In this document: in pieces, positions 22,101 through 32,388 of the stretch
Numbering within the stretch: position 1 is the stretch's first letter
Layout: each line of letters starts with the position of its first letter
Assembly: GCF_964355755.1 (NCBI RefSeq)
Contig: NC_092675.1
Location: 28,668,912-28,732,911 of the forward strand
Direction: 5' to 3'
Source of the DNA: Antedon mediterranea
Lineage: Eukaryota; Echinodermata; Crinoidea; Comatulida; Antedonidae
Length of the DNA stretch: 64,000 nucleotides
The notes under the pieces: model-generated
Told to the model about the DNA's origin: nothing
The model's database searches: none
The model's input: the letters and a program-made list of their open reading frames with translations, nothing else
Position numbers and translations under genes: made by a program

Positions 22101-25100
22101 AAAGCGTTAATAACTTTGGTCACTTATTTTCACCTATTCTGCACTGTATGTAGTACGTATACAGGATATAGTGTATACTGTATATACTTAGACGGGACAC
22201 AAAATAGAGAGCACACTGAAATTGTTTCAATGGCATAATCGTTTTTCTTTGCGCAATATTCTAACGTATGATGTGCCGTGGCCTTTGCGCTGCGGATAAC
22301 CTAACTCGTCCGAAGTGACGAGTTCAAATCTAGTTTGGATTTCATTTTGTTTTTTTTTGTTTTTTCGTTCTACTGAAACTTGAAAGTTTATCAATTTGAT
22401 CTCTAGTGTGTACAGTTAAGGACTGGTGCCGTTCCACTGTACCACGCTGAGAAAGAGTTATTAATCAATCGCATTTGAACAATGCCATGGAAGCCCCAGT
22501 GGTCTAATGGTTAGGACATCTGCATATCAAGCAGAAGGTTCCGGGTTCGAATCTCGGTTGGGGCAGCTTTTCTCATTCTCACACATTTCCTTATATTTAT
22601 CATTGCTAAATGATCAACTAATATTCAGTATATCAACAGACGGTTTAAAATCTGTTCTATAATAATATATATTTACAAATCGATGAATAAAGTTTGTCAG
22701 TCAGTGAGTGTTTCAATTTTCTGACAATGTAATGTGTATAAAAAGTCACTAAAATACCGTGTCATCTCCATTGGCTTGTGGCCAATCTAACCAATTTTGA
22801 TGTCGAACTGCTACAGATGTTAATGTGTGAACATCTATTTTAACTTCTCTTATAGTCTTGTTAGCTGGATAAGAAACTTGCCGTTCTTCTCCTGTGTCTT
22901 TGTCTACAATCACTAATTCAAATCTCTGTAGAACTTCAATTTGTTCCCTGAAAGCAAAATTGTATCTCTCAGTAAGCATGAAAAAGTGTATAAATAATAA
23001 AGTTATACATTGTTTACCCGGAGAATAAACATTAATAGAGTAGGTCTGCGGTACACCACACATTTCTATAACTTACACAGTACACGGTAGATTTCGTAGT
23101 ATAAAATCATGGGCCTATAAAAATGTATAGGTCTATGATAAAATTATAAATCTCTTATCTAATTTGTAAACTTGTTACCTGTCTCTACAGCAAAACATTA
23201 CATAAAAATAAACAACATTATGGACAGTGTATCACAGAGAATAGTAATAAATATACTTTCTTCAAAACAATTTTAAAATATTTTTAAATTCTGAAAAGAA
23301 ATACAAATTTTAATTTTATTATTGAAGAATTATAAAGTAAATTCATATTTACTGTACGTGATTTGATTCCTCTTTAGCCAATAAAAAGTACATGGCAACA
23401 ACTTATTTTAAATTTATGACATATGGAAAAGCTATCAGATTACTATCCAATAAGCATAAAGAAAGGTGACATAATATTCTATTTATCCAATAAAGAGATT
23501 CAAAATTCTATGACATAATCATAAGTTATAAAACAACCAATCAAACTGCTTACAATTGTATGACATAATGGGACAATTATAAATCAACAAATCACTGAGC
23601 AATCGATATATGCAAATTTCTATACAGTATTCGTTTGTTGCAAATTTATTTATCATAAAAACTACAGGTCCATAAAACAACAAAACAATATCAAAATATC
23701 TCAATTTATCTCTATAATCAAAAGCCTCAAATAGAGATAACAAACACACCACAAACCCAGTTAAAGTTATAGCCAATCAGCAATCAAATGAACCCAACAA
23801 CTAAAGGTGTATAGCCAATCAAATGCATGCATGATTACATCATTATTATTTAAATAGAATCAAACAATCCAACTTGGCAGTTACAGTTAAATTAATAACA
23901 ATACATTCTTAATTGATCCAAGCACTCAAAATGTAATCTTTTTTTGTAAATACCAAACCTGGTTTAGATTTAAATCTTTTGTTAATGTGTTTTTGATAAT
24001 CTCATAAAGGAATATAATAGTTACTGCAGAAAAATGCAACCAGCATTATTTGTGTCAGATATATATCTGTACCTATGATGTCATACACTATTTATAGACA
24101 ACACTCAACTAACACACCCACATAAACCTGCCATTGATTAAGCTTTCAGTAAAATAATATAAAGCATTACAGAAAATAATTGTTGTAGTTACAAAGTTAA
24201 TGAAAAAGCCTACACTAGATTTGTGATGTACAGTAACACAATAGAGTGGGTATAATGCACCTATCAGTATCACATAGAATGCCTAGGTTTTATTTAATAA
24301 AGTGCATTATGAACTAGAGAATAAAAGCTATCTAGCCATTATTTGGTGACCTTGGAATATTAAGTTAGTTTTACTATTTTTAGTTGGGTAACAAAACATT
24401 ATTATGTTCACCCTCACAAAACATTGGATTTTTAGAATCTTAGGATTCCTATTTTAAAGCAATACTTTGCTATGGAATAAAATACTTAAATATTTGGTAT
24501 AGATAATTAAAAAGTTAAATTTCTGAATACATTACAGTAATAAACTTACTCGTCATTTTGGTTTTCTTCTATAGAGTCAGTTTCTGGTATATCTGGTGTT
24601 AGCAAGTATAATTTGTTATACAGTGGTAAGTGAAGACTTGATAAAAGATCCTATTAAAAATAAAAATATGTATTATAAATGACATTGACAGGTCATAGGT
24701 CAATTGATTATACCTTGTTTAGTGCTATAGGATAATGATGTTTTGTTATCATTCCTTTTGTCATTTATATTTGTCTATTATTATTAACCAGAAGATGAAT
24801 AGATAAAGTTATATGAGTGTGTCACCAAATACTAGGTCAAGGAATACAAAAGGACAATAGAACCTTTGTTTTACGTTCCCTGAATTTACGTACGCTTAAT
24901 AAAATGACCGCTCATTTTTATTAATTTATTACATAAATAGTGTATTATTATACAGCCATGACTATTTATACATTCCCTTTACAGAGCAGCGACTGTTTTT
25001 ATTGATTAAAAATACAAGAACATTTATTTTTTATTTATAACATTTTATTTAAACATCACACAGCCGGCATACAATTTCCTAGTTAGGCTTCACAACTAGG

Positions 25101-28100
25101 CTTCACATCTAGCTAGGCCTAGCCTGGCCTATATTAGTCTAGTCCTAGCTAGTAAACACTGCATGCTTAAAAAGAGTTGGCGACCATGGCAGCCTTTTTA
25201 GCTACAATTTAAGTATTTGGGGTCAAATTATGGTCAACCTGGATTTTATAAATCCCATATTTTACGTACGTATTTCGGTACGTATAATGAAGGTTTTACT
25301 GTAGATTTGAGCGGCATTTACAAAACTGAGTAAAATTTTGATTAGAATTGTTTGTGTTGAAGAGAATAATATAAGTGTTTTATTCTTCAAGTACATACAG
25401 TCAACATTTCCATTTCCTGAACATAAATCATAAAAAATTCAAAATCTAACTTCATCAGTTCCTTTTCCCATAAACCACATGATATTGATAATTGTTTACT
25501 GAGAAGTTTCCCTCAAATTACTGCAACAAACTCCCATAGGAAAAACCATTTTTAAGAAGTACAGTTAAAAAAAAGATGTTTTTGGTTTGGTAGAATTTCC
25601 ATAATTAAATTACAAAATGAGGAAGTCAGTATATTTCCAACTTTGTAGCAGAATTAAGTGAAGAAATGTTACAGTGTAATATAAACATTAAAACAGTATT
25701 AGACAATATACTCACGTTATCTTTTGCTATAATTCTACCCGCTCCCCAGCCTCGTACATCCATCAGTAATATTGGTATATTTAGTTCTTCATTCAACAGT
25801 TTTTTAATTGTTGCTGTAATGACAAAAACAAACATTTAGTTATTTTCAACAAGATTGTGGTTGTTGACAAATCAAATACTGTTATGAATGTTATTGTTAT
25901 TAATATCAACTTCTTAATATTATTTTTTTTTGCTAGTATCATATTTATTTATTTGTTCTCATATTTTTTATTTTCTTTTTCAATTGTATGTGGAAGGGGA
26001 AAAAGCAGTTAGCTTTCCCAATTTATATTGTAACAATTATATATTATTATGTATCTTCTTTAGCAAAATTAAATGTGAATAAATGAATGAATGAAAATAG
26101 TAAAACACTGAATTCTCTTTATGTATGTGTTTTTTTCTCTTTATGTGAAGTTACACTTGTTTTATTTTATCTGAATGAAAGTGATATAATATTAAGTTCA
26201 TTATTAGTATTCAACAGTTATTTAACTGCTGCTGAAATAACAGAAAGTTATTTTGAACAACTTCAGGAGTGGTTGACAGAATCTTGACAGATCAAATAGA
26301 TTAAATGTATTTAATATGTGTACTGTCTCTTTGGAGTTACCCTTGTTTTATTTTAGCTGATTGTGGTATTTGTTTAGTTATTTAACTGTTGCTATAATAA
26401 TAAAAATGTTTTTAACAACTGTGGTTATCTTTTAAACAAATATAGTTTATATTATAAAATATTTCAATCACTTTTATTTTATTAGAGTTCTTAATTTTAA
26501 AAATGTTAATTTTTAAAAGCAAACTACAGGTTGTCAAAAGCATTATACCTTGAACACAAAGTACAATGGAATACAGTTATTAATAAGCAGAATTGAGTTG
26601 ACCTTCACTACTAACAAACTGTAGATAACATACAAGAAGCATAATGCATTGTAATGCAATATCCTTCCTGTCTGTGTGTGATATATAAAAGCCTTGTTTT
26701 GTTTTTACTAACAACAGCAGTAACAAATTCTGAATTTTCTGAATGAATAACTATAAATCAACGTTCTGCAAACCATAGTGGGGCTGAGGTGAGGACTATT
26801 TTGGTGGTTTGGCCACGGCTAGGTACTGGATTAAACCCGGATTTTAGGCCGCATAATATAAAAGTTATGCATTTATATAACTAACTCTGGGATAAAATCC
26901 ACCTTCAAATCTGAAGTAATGTAAATTATGCCATAATTTATTATCTAAGGTTTTAAATAAGTACTGGTATTTGGTATTTTAATATTATTATTTAATTTAT
27001 TGGGTTTTTATTTATTGTTTCGCTGTAAGAAAACAATAACAAATATAAAAATGAAAAAGAAATATACGTTTTGAACTCAAGCAATCACAATCCTAAAAGT
27101 TCACAACAAAAACAGTGCCATCCGAGTATAATAAAATAATATCATATATTTACATACAGTACTGTACAGACACAAGAAATTAACCCCGTTTTCATTAGAA
27201 TTCCATTTTAAAATTTGAAGCAATCAAAGAAAAATTATTATTTGATTTATTTATGCTAAGAAATATTTTGAAAACTAATAAAAAGCCTTGTACACTTACA
27301 ATACTACAGTACTGGTCAGAGTACTTTCAACATTCCCACTCGTTTTTTCCTGCTGTTTTTCTGGAGTGTTTGTGGACCCATCGCTGAATTGTTGATTGAC
27401 ATTTACTATTTCTAAAATAAATTACTAGTTTTTCACGCTAATAACGTGATACACGAACGACAAGACTTCAGGATAAACTGCTAGCCGAAAAGCCGTTTAT
27501 GCATGGATTGTGACCTTAATGTATTACTCGAGGATATCGACGCTCGGTCAATACGAGAGTAATGTTGAAAGTCCTCTGACCAGTACTGTATATAATATTT
27601 GATAAGATTTACTTTCAAAGAGTTGTGTAGTAGCAATAGTTTTAAACACCATAAGATGTGTGAATAACTTACAAACTGCCATGGAGTCTTCAACTCTTAA
27701 ATGAATTCTTCTGTCTCTGTACTCCACATCAAATTGAAGTCGTCTGATCCTAGTAGAGGGCGGTGAATCAAAAGCTGCTGATGTACATGCGCCGTTGTTG
27801 GGTGGCGAGAAACTTGTTGTAGGAACCCTAAAATAATATTTACATTTAGTCTTTTTAAAACCTATTTATTCATTTAAACTTTTCAAAACACTGAACTGAA
27901 TTTCCATAAAATTAACTTTCCAAAAGCTGTACAAACCCTGACAAATTTATTTTACAAAACTTACTTGACTACTGATGGAGTCAGGTCTATCATTTCAGTG
28001 TCCGGGACATCTTGACCATGACCGTCGGGCACCAGTACACTATTAACGGCTTGTTGTAGGTTCCAGTCCGACTGTTCTAAGTGTGCTAAAGATTCTTCAA

Positions 28101-29306
28101 AATCGCTTATTCCAGTACAAGCCTAGATATTATATAACAACACAAATACTGAAATGTGCAAGCAATCATGTAATTAATACCAGGGTTGGCATTTATCAAT
28201 ATTTGCTTATATTTTTGCTTAAGCTGAAATATTTAAGAAGTGCTTAAGCAATAACTTAAGCAATATTTATCAAACCATCTTAGCAGAAAAATTGTCTTAG
28301 GTAAATTTTACTATGCTCAGCAACCCTTGGCAGCCGATACAGTTTTCTAAAATTAACTGCTGGTTAGTAAAATTGGTCGTACATGTCCCGAAATATAGTT
28401 TGGTTTTGAGTTTCCAAAGATTTTGGTACTGTATTGGGACAGTATTACTATTTTTATATTGTATTATTATTAAAAATTATAAATAGTAATACAGTCAACT
28501 CTCCCAATACCGGACACCTTTGGGCCGGCCAAATAAGTCTGGTTTTCCGGAAAGTCTGGTATTCGGAATGTGTTTTTAATGGTAAATATAAATTTGGGAC
28601 CTTTTGGTCCTCAAAAAAAGTCTGGTATTGGGAGAGTTTCTGGTTTTCAGAGAGTCCGGTATTGGGAGAGTTGACTGTATAATAATAATTTGTTATTCTG
28701 CAAAATGAGTATGGTACGCTGATGAAATGAATGACATTTTCTAGGTTGATATTATCACTATTCTTTCAAAACCTTGTATCTCTATTTTTCTGACATTGTT
28801 GGTTGGGTTATTATTGTACCCTACCCCTAGGCCTATAGGGCCTAGCTAGGTGTTATTTTTTTATTTTTAGTAGGGTATTTACTATTATTAGTACCGTTAG
28901 TAGTTTAGCCTAGGCCTAACTAGTTAGGCCAAGCTAGTTACCTTAGTACTGAACACAATTGTATTTGACACATCCTAAATATAGTGAATTTATATACAGT
29001 TTATACCACCACAAGACCACCAACTAGGCCTAGGCCTAGTCTAGTCTAGCCCCCACGGATAAATCGGTAAGGGCAGTTCAGGACGTTATGTCTGTTTTTG
29101 TTTGTCATCATGATACCAGTCAATTTACCTGGCAATATATTTACATATACACCAACAAAACTTTATAATAAAACGTTAAACGATTATTCATATGTTACTT
29201 TATTGATCTATCTGCTTTATATTTATGTATAAATGGATAATTCCCAATTTACACTGCTTCTTTTTACCTGAAAATCAGCTAGAATTTCATCCCTGTTCGT
29301 CGCCAT
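16120..29306 (-). CDS. FAF1: FAS-associated factor 1 (UBA-UAS-UBX p97 adaptor), complete
   Basis: Coding exons, 5' to 3' on the minus strand: 29306-29268, 28122-27965, 27827-27673, 25813-25716, 24650-24550, 22947-22758, 20992-20909, 20225-20090, 19596-19451, 18951-18797, 18197-18061, 17599-17511, 17242-17072, 16835-16620, 16212-16120. They sum to 1968 nt (655 aa; human FAF1 is 650). Start MATNRDEILADFQ matches the family N-terminus. Domain order: UBA (1-50), ubiquitin-like 1 (FDVEYRDRRIHLRVED, about 85-180), ubiquitin-like 2 (VRHQNWLDWPQ, about 185-275), acidic linker (SDEFEDATDT), UAS thioredoxin-like domain (YGQTHPFFFLGS; IVSYLSHHFVTWAWDLT; DDQFPIILIV, 321-466), charged coiled coil (497-553), UBX (570-652). 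FAF1 recruits p97/VCP and ubiquitylated clients. Oddity: the UBX p97-binding loop reads W-P-K rather than F-P-R. Exon boundaries were read by eye. Confidence 0.95.
16456..16600. mobile_element. CTCTGTCTACACTATCAAAC hairpin MITE (copy 1)
   Basis: Starts CTCTGTCTACACTATCAAAC and ends AAACTAGTTTGATAG. It sits in FAF1 intron 14, only about 20 nt from the splice donor of exon 14. The right terminus is eroded. Confidence 0.8.
18430..18540. repeat. Dispersed repeat ending TACACTGGACCTACGGTTTA
   Basis: Shares GGTAACCC(C)(A/T)TACT(C/T)GTC and ACACTGGACCTACGGTTTAT with 20800-20884; both lie in FAF1 introns. Family unknown. Confidence 0.55.
18545..18592 (-). pseudogene. Decayed copy of the FAF1 exon 11 acceptor region
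   Basis: CTAATAACATGCACATGATAAAGAACA resembles the true acceptor region of exon 11 at 18190-18230 (TTAATAACCTGCACATAATA...). The AG acceptor is destroyed here (ATGCAC to CATGTG). Short, so chance cannot be ruled out. Confidence 0.3.
19938..19998 (-). mobile_element. SINE remnant
   Basis: AATTTATATAGCGCAAATT and AAAGGCGCTGTGTGC match parts of the SINE body and tail seen at 37.6-37.9 kb. Heavily truncated. Confidence 0.35.
20299..20416. mobile_element. CTCTGTCTACACTATCAAAC hairpin MITE (copy 2)
   Basis: Inverted ends AAGCTCTGTCTACACTATCA and the complement GATAGTGCAGACAGAGCTT; internal deletion leaves about 118 bp. FAF1 intron. Confidence 0.85.
20580..20718. mobile_element. CTCTGTCTACACTATCAAAC hairpin MITE (copy 3)
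   Basis: Starts AAGCTCTGTCTACACTATCA, carries CCCATATATGGACATG and ends AGTTTGATAGTGTAGACAAA. FAF1 intron 7, about 170 bp from copy 2. Confidence 0.85.
20800..20884. repeat. Second copy of the TACACTGGACCTACGGTTTA repeat
   Basis: Partner of 18430-18540 (shared CAGGGTAACCC and ACACTGGACCTACGGTTTAT). Confidence 0.55.
21129..22305. mobile_element. 1.2 kb repeat element with CGGATAACC ends
   Basis: The left end is a hairpin, GGTTATCCGCACTTGGCGGATAACCC as two arms, followed by CTTGTTATTGTCAGGATC and a T-run (21172-21194). The right end reads TTTGCGCTGCGGATAACCT. The interior has many CpG-rich words (GTTACGCGCG). It fills FAF1 intron 6 with no coding capacity. Class not assigned. Confidence 0.5.
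22493..22565 (+). tRNA. tRNA gene or tRNA-like gene, anticodon AUC
   Basis: A full cloverleaf can be drawn: acceptor GCCCCAG with TTGGGGC, D arm within TGGTCTAATGGTTAGGAC (A box TGGTCTAATGG), anticodon stem TCTGC/GCAGA around the loop ATATCAA, and T arm with B box GGTTCGAATCT. The discriminator is A and a T4 terminator follows two bases later. By standard numbering the anticodon is ATC (reads GAU, Asp), yet tRNA-Asp normally carries GUC and the body is closer to Glu/Gln types. It is antisense to FAF1, in an intron. It may be a functional tRNA, a mis-anticodon pseudogene or a SINE founder. Confidence 0.7.
24853..25304. mobile_element. Pogo-like TIR element in a FAF1 intron
   Basis: The left end, ACAATAGAACCTTTGTTTTACG..., is complementary to the right end, whose complement reads ACAGTAAAACCTTCATTATACG...; both lead into TTTACGTACG. 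Length about 450 bp, TA-rich flanks. The AGAACC/AAAACC terminus resembles the CAGT(A/C)GAACC family elsewhere in the window. It also contains a TAGGCCTAGCC cluster. Non-coding. Confidence 0.5.
26150..26430 (-). pseudogene. Two decayed copies of the FAF1 exon 4 acceptor region
   Basis: 26213-26310 (ATTCAACAGTTATTTAACTG, then GGTTGACAGA...CAAATAG) and 26378-26430 (GTTATTTAACTGTTGCTATA) resemble the true exon 4 5' border at 25790-25880 (ATTCAACAGTTTTTTAATTG, then GTTGACAAATCAAATA). Frames are not maintained. I infer local tandem duplication followed by decay. Confidence 0.4.
28491..28678. mobile_element. Pogo-like MITE with perfect TIRs
   Basis: CAGTCAACTCTCCCAATACC...and its exact complement end at 28678, each flanked by TA. 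About 188 bp, with internal CCGGACACCTTTGGGCCGG and related words. TA duplication plus CAG-type ends fit pogo/Tigger MITEs. FAF1 intron 1. Confidence 0.8.
28690..29260. other. FAF1 intron 1 proximal part with TAGGCCTA clusters
   Basis: Contains several palindromic GGCCTA-rich stretches at about 28820-28855, 28910-28935 and 29020-29050. No exon seen. Confidence 0.5.
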
Positions 29307-29326
29307 TTTGTGATATGCGCATGCGT
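29296..29326 (-). promoter_or_regulatory. YY1-like and NRF1-like sites at the FAF1 start
   Basis: On the minus strand the start codon lies in ACAAAATGGCGACG, a YY1-type AAAATGGCG motif, and a few bases upstream ATACGCATGCGCATAT resembles an NRF1 palindrome. This pair is typical of housekeeping promoters with very short 5' UTRs. Sequence match only. Confidence 0.4.
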
Positions 29327-30844
29327 ATACAGAATTATGACAGCAGTTATTAAATCCATTGTGTTTTTTGTGTGGGTACAAAATGTGATGACGTAACCTT
29401 CTAAAAAATTATATTCGTCATAATCTGGCCCTCTGTTGTTTATTTCATTTTGGCCTGTTCAGACTTGAAGATAATGAACTGCTATTTTCGGAAGTACAGT
29501 TTAGAACTTAACAATAGCAAGAAATCAAACATATATAAATGGAACTAACGTCGTTCTGGTATCTGATTCAGTGTAGTTTTGAGCTGTCAACACAAAACAT
29601 TATTTTTGTCTGCTGTCAATAGTACATTTGAATTTAGTGGATTGAATTTATTCAGAGCAGCCTGATTTCTAGTCTGTACCCTATTACTATTATAAGCCTA
29701 GCCTATACTATTTTATATCTCAATTTACGCAGATTATGGAATTAGAATGAGATCGCTTCAAATCGGCTACCGTGAGGTAAGTCTTATAATATTGTTAAAT
29801 CTAGACAATTGTTGTTAATATACAATCATAAATAAATCAATAAATAACATGGGCTATGGGCCAAAGCCCGCTGTCATAATACTTGTAGGCCTACTGGTGG
29901 TATGATACTTCCGCGTGATTTTAATTACGGGAAAATACCACCACATGAAACAAGTCTGCGCTTGCGTGATCCTTCCTTCATTCGCGAACGCACGTACGTA
30001 CCTCCTCCTTTACGTTGCTCGTGTCTTCTGAATAACGTGAATTCGTTCAGCAATTGATAAAATCTTACGGCGTCTGACGATAATTATGGCAGTTGATGAC
30101 AGATCCAGGCTGTGTAGGGAGGGGGTGGTGGGTACGAGGGTCAAGAATACGAGAGGAGGACACGCCAAGTCTTTTTTTCCCCAATGTTTACTTCAAAACA
30201 ATTGCGGCACATTTAGAAAGACCGCGCACACAGGAAAAACATAGGCCTAATCTAATAATAATGGAAATTTGTAAGGCGCAAGCATCCGTCTAAAAAAAAG
30301 ACGCCCACTGCGCTAACTTTTTAATCATATTTGTTTAGTCTAATGCTTACGTAAAACGGTAAACGGAAAAATTGACCAGATATGATGCCTCCACTGAGCA
30401 TAGCTCACAGCGCCCGACCGGAACTGATGTTTTACTCCAATTGCCTCGTCCTTCGGATGGAATGTGAAGCCATCGGTCACGTGTACACATAGTGCACGTT
30501 AAAGAACTTGGTTGGCCTACACTATTCGAAATAAAAACAAGGCCATATACATGGCTGAAGTCGCGTGCTCAAGTTAGTGTTTACCGACCAACCGACCGAC
30601 CGAAATCGGGCTGTAGAGTCGCGTTGCACGCGACTAAAAAATGCAAGGGATCGTCTCCAGTGTGGTAGGCGCTGCACTGCTGGCTGTCATGGGTCCGTGG
30701 AGGGCCAGTTAAGTTTCCAGTTAAGCTTGAGGAGTCAGACCAAAAATAAATACATTTTATTTCTTTATTTTTTATTGGAGGCTTTTGATGCTCCTTGTTG
30801 TTAAGGAAACGCTACTTTACTGAGTTCGGATGATTGGCAGCACC
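29307..30844. promoter_or_regulatory. Shared divergent interval between FAF1 and the CDKN2-like gene
   Basis: A 1.5 kb head-to-head interval. It contains a splice-donor-like CCGTGAGGTAAGT at about 29771-29783, possibly ending a non-coding first exon of the plus-strand gene, and a short hairpin-ended element at 30556-30636. No coding exon seen. Confidence 0.5.
30556..30636. mobile_element. Short relative of the AGTCGCGTG hairpin element
   Basis: Starts AGTCGCGTGCTCAAG, carries ACCGACCAACCGACCGACCG, and ends GTAGAGTCGCGTTGCACGCG ACT. It is an 80-bp version of the element at 5026-5848. Confidence 0.6.
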
Positions 30845-32388
30845 ATGGAAAATCCACAGGAAAACCCCAATCCATTAACAATTGCTGTGGTTTCTGGAGA
30901 TTTAAATGAAGTAAGATCTCTATTGCAAGCGGGATTTCCAGTGAATTCAAAGAATAAGTACCGACACACGGCTTTACAGGTAGTTTGTATTGTAGAATTA
31001 CGCCGTCATAACAATTTCAAGAAACTTGCGTTTAATGTATTTTATGGTTATTGGAGAAATTCTTCAAGTCAAACCAATGCTTAGCCCCTCTCTCTCAGCG
31101 CTTCAGATTATTAATTTTATCTGTAAATTTTGGATCAAATAGGCTACATACCATAAACGTTGTACGAGTCCCAGTTATTTCTGCGACCAGAAGAAGTCCG
31201 GCGGCCAACATGCGCGCGCCCTTTCTGTGTGTTTTTAAATGAGGATAAAGGTCTGTACTAATTCAATCAATCTAACATTTATTTTTTAACATTCACCTAG
31301 GCCGTGTCGATTTCTAATTTTAAAATGGTGCAACTTCTACTTGAACACGGAGCAAATCCGAACCTTCGTGAACCAGTTACGGGATGCATTCCGCTTCACG
31401 ATGCCGCGAGATCAGGTGCTACGACTACATTGGAATTGCTGCTGGAATACGGAGCAGATGCGAACAAACAAGACGAAGCCGGAAGAGATACTCCTGCACA
31501 CATAGCAGCAAGGAAAGGACATTTAGAGGTGAGCTAAATTAGCCGATTATTATCATCACTTGATCTATATATGAAAATCAAGATTGACAAAAACGATAGG
31601 GTAAATAAATCGAACCGGTAACAGTACAAATCATGTTGTTTATGCACCACCTGCAAACAATATTATTTGAGCAGACTGGTGGTGAACCATCAGTGTGCAC
31701 ACTTTGAATGTTGGTGTGGGTGGGTGGGTTAATCGCGATTGGGCCCCACAGATCTTTCCCATCAGGGAATTTGTTCTCATTTGGAGAGAGACATTTTTGC
31801 GGCTACAAAGTAGCTGTCGGTCGATATGCATAGTCGTTCTTCCGGCCTATCAAGATCTGCTCTCTCCCGATTTTTTGGTAAAGACGTAGCAAATCTAAGC
31901 AATCCGCGTGAAAGCTTGAAAGTTGACCATAGCAACTGTGGCGAATTCACTGATTAAAGTCGCAACGCAAGGGTGTTGACCAATGACAAGCGAGAGTTCA
32001 AATAATCCATCGCTAGTGATTGGTCTCTCACTTACGTTGCGTTACGTCTTGCGTTGCGTCTCTAGTGGGAACCAAGCATTATAAGCTGACGCTTTAGATT
32101 GCGCGAACAAGTGGAAAATCGGCTTTAGGTTTGCAGCTGTCTTTACCATGGTTGTCAAGTGCGCTTCAACAGTGTCTGACTGCCAATTTGGCTATAAAAT
32201 TATTCATCTATTTTCAGGCATTCAAGATGTTATGTCACCGAACTGATATGACCATCAGAAACCATAATGGTCAAACACCATTGTCAATTGCTGACCAACA
32301 CAACGAGTTAAGAAACTGGATAAAAGAAAACACTGATCTCGGACATGTGTCATTGAAATTAAACAAAATAGACCTAAATATGACGTAA
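30845..32388 (+). CDS. INK4-type cyclin-dependent kinase inhibitor (ankyrin repeats)
   Basis: Three exons, 30845-30979, 31301-31528 and 32218-32388, all phase 0, giving 177 aa (human p18/CDKN2C is 168). I chose the start with Kozak context CACCATGG; an in-frame ATG lies at 30830. Five ankyrin repeats are visible: NPLTIAVVSGDLNEVRSLLQ, the irregular second repeat VSISNFKMVQLLLEHGANPN that marks the INK4 family, IPLHDAARSGATTTLELLLE, PAHIAARKGHLEAFKML and a weaker fifth. The first intron falls right after T-A-L-Q, the position where vertebrate INK4 genes are split. INK4 proteins bind CDK4/6 and block cyclin D kinase. FAF1 lies head-to-head, as for human CDKN2C. Poly(A) signal AATAAA at 32561. 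Orthology to a single vertebrate INK4 cannot be set by eye. Confidence 0.85.
31957..32080. mobile_element. GTTCCCACTAG hairpin MITE (copy A, partial)
   Basis: CGCAACGCAAGG...GTTGACCAATGACAAGCGA...GATTGGTC...CTCTAGTGGGAACCAAGC. The left arm is shortened. It lies in intron 2 of the CDKN2-like gene. Confidence 0.65.

Noticed and set aside
22948-23063. N-terminal part of the open frame running into FAF1 exon 6
   Set aside because: It lies upstream of a good AG acceptor at 22948-22949 and matches nothing; intron read-through.
31051-31242. Plus-strand ORF in INK4 intron 1
   Set aside because: No domain, lies between a good donor and acceptor.
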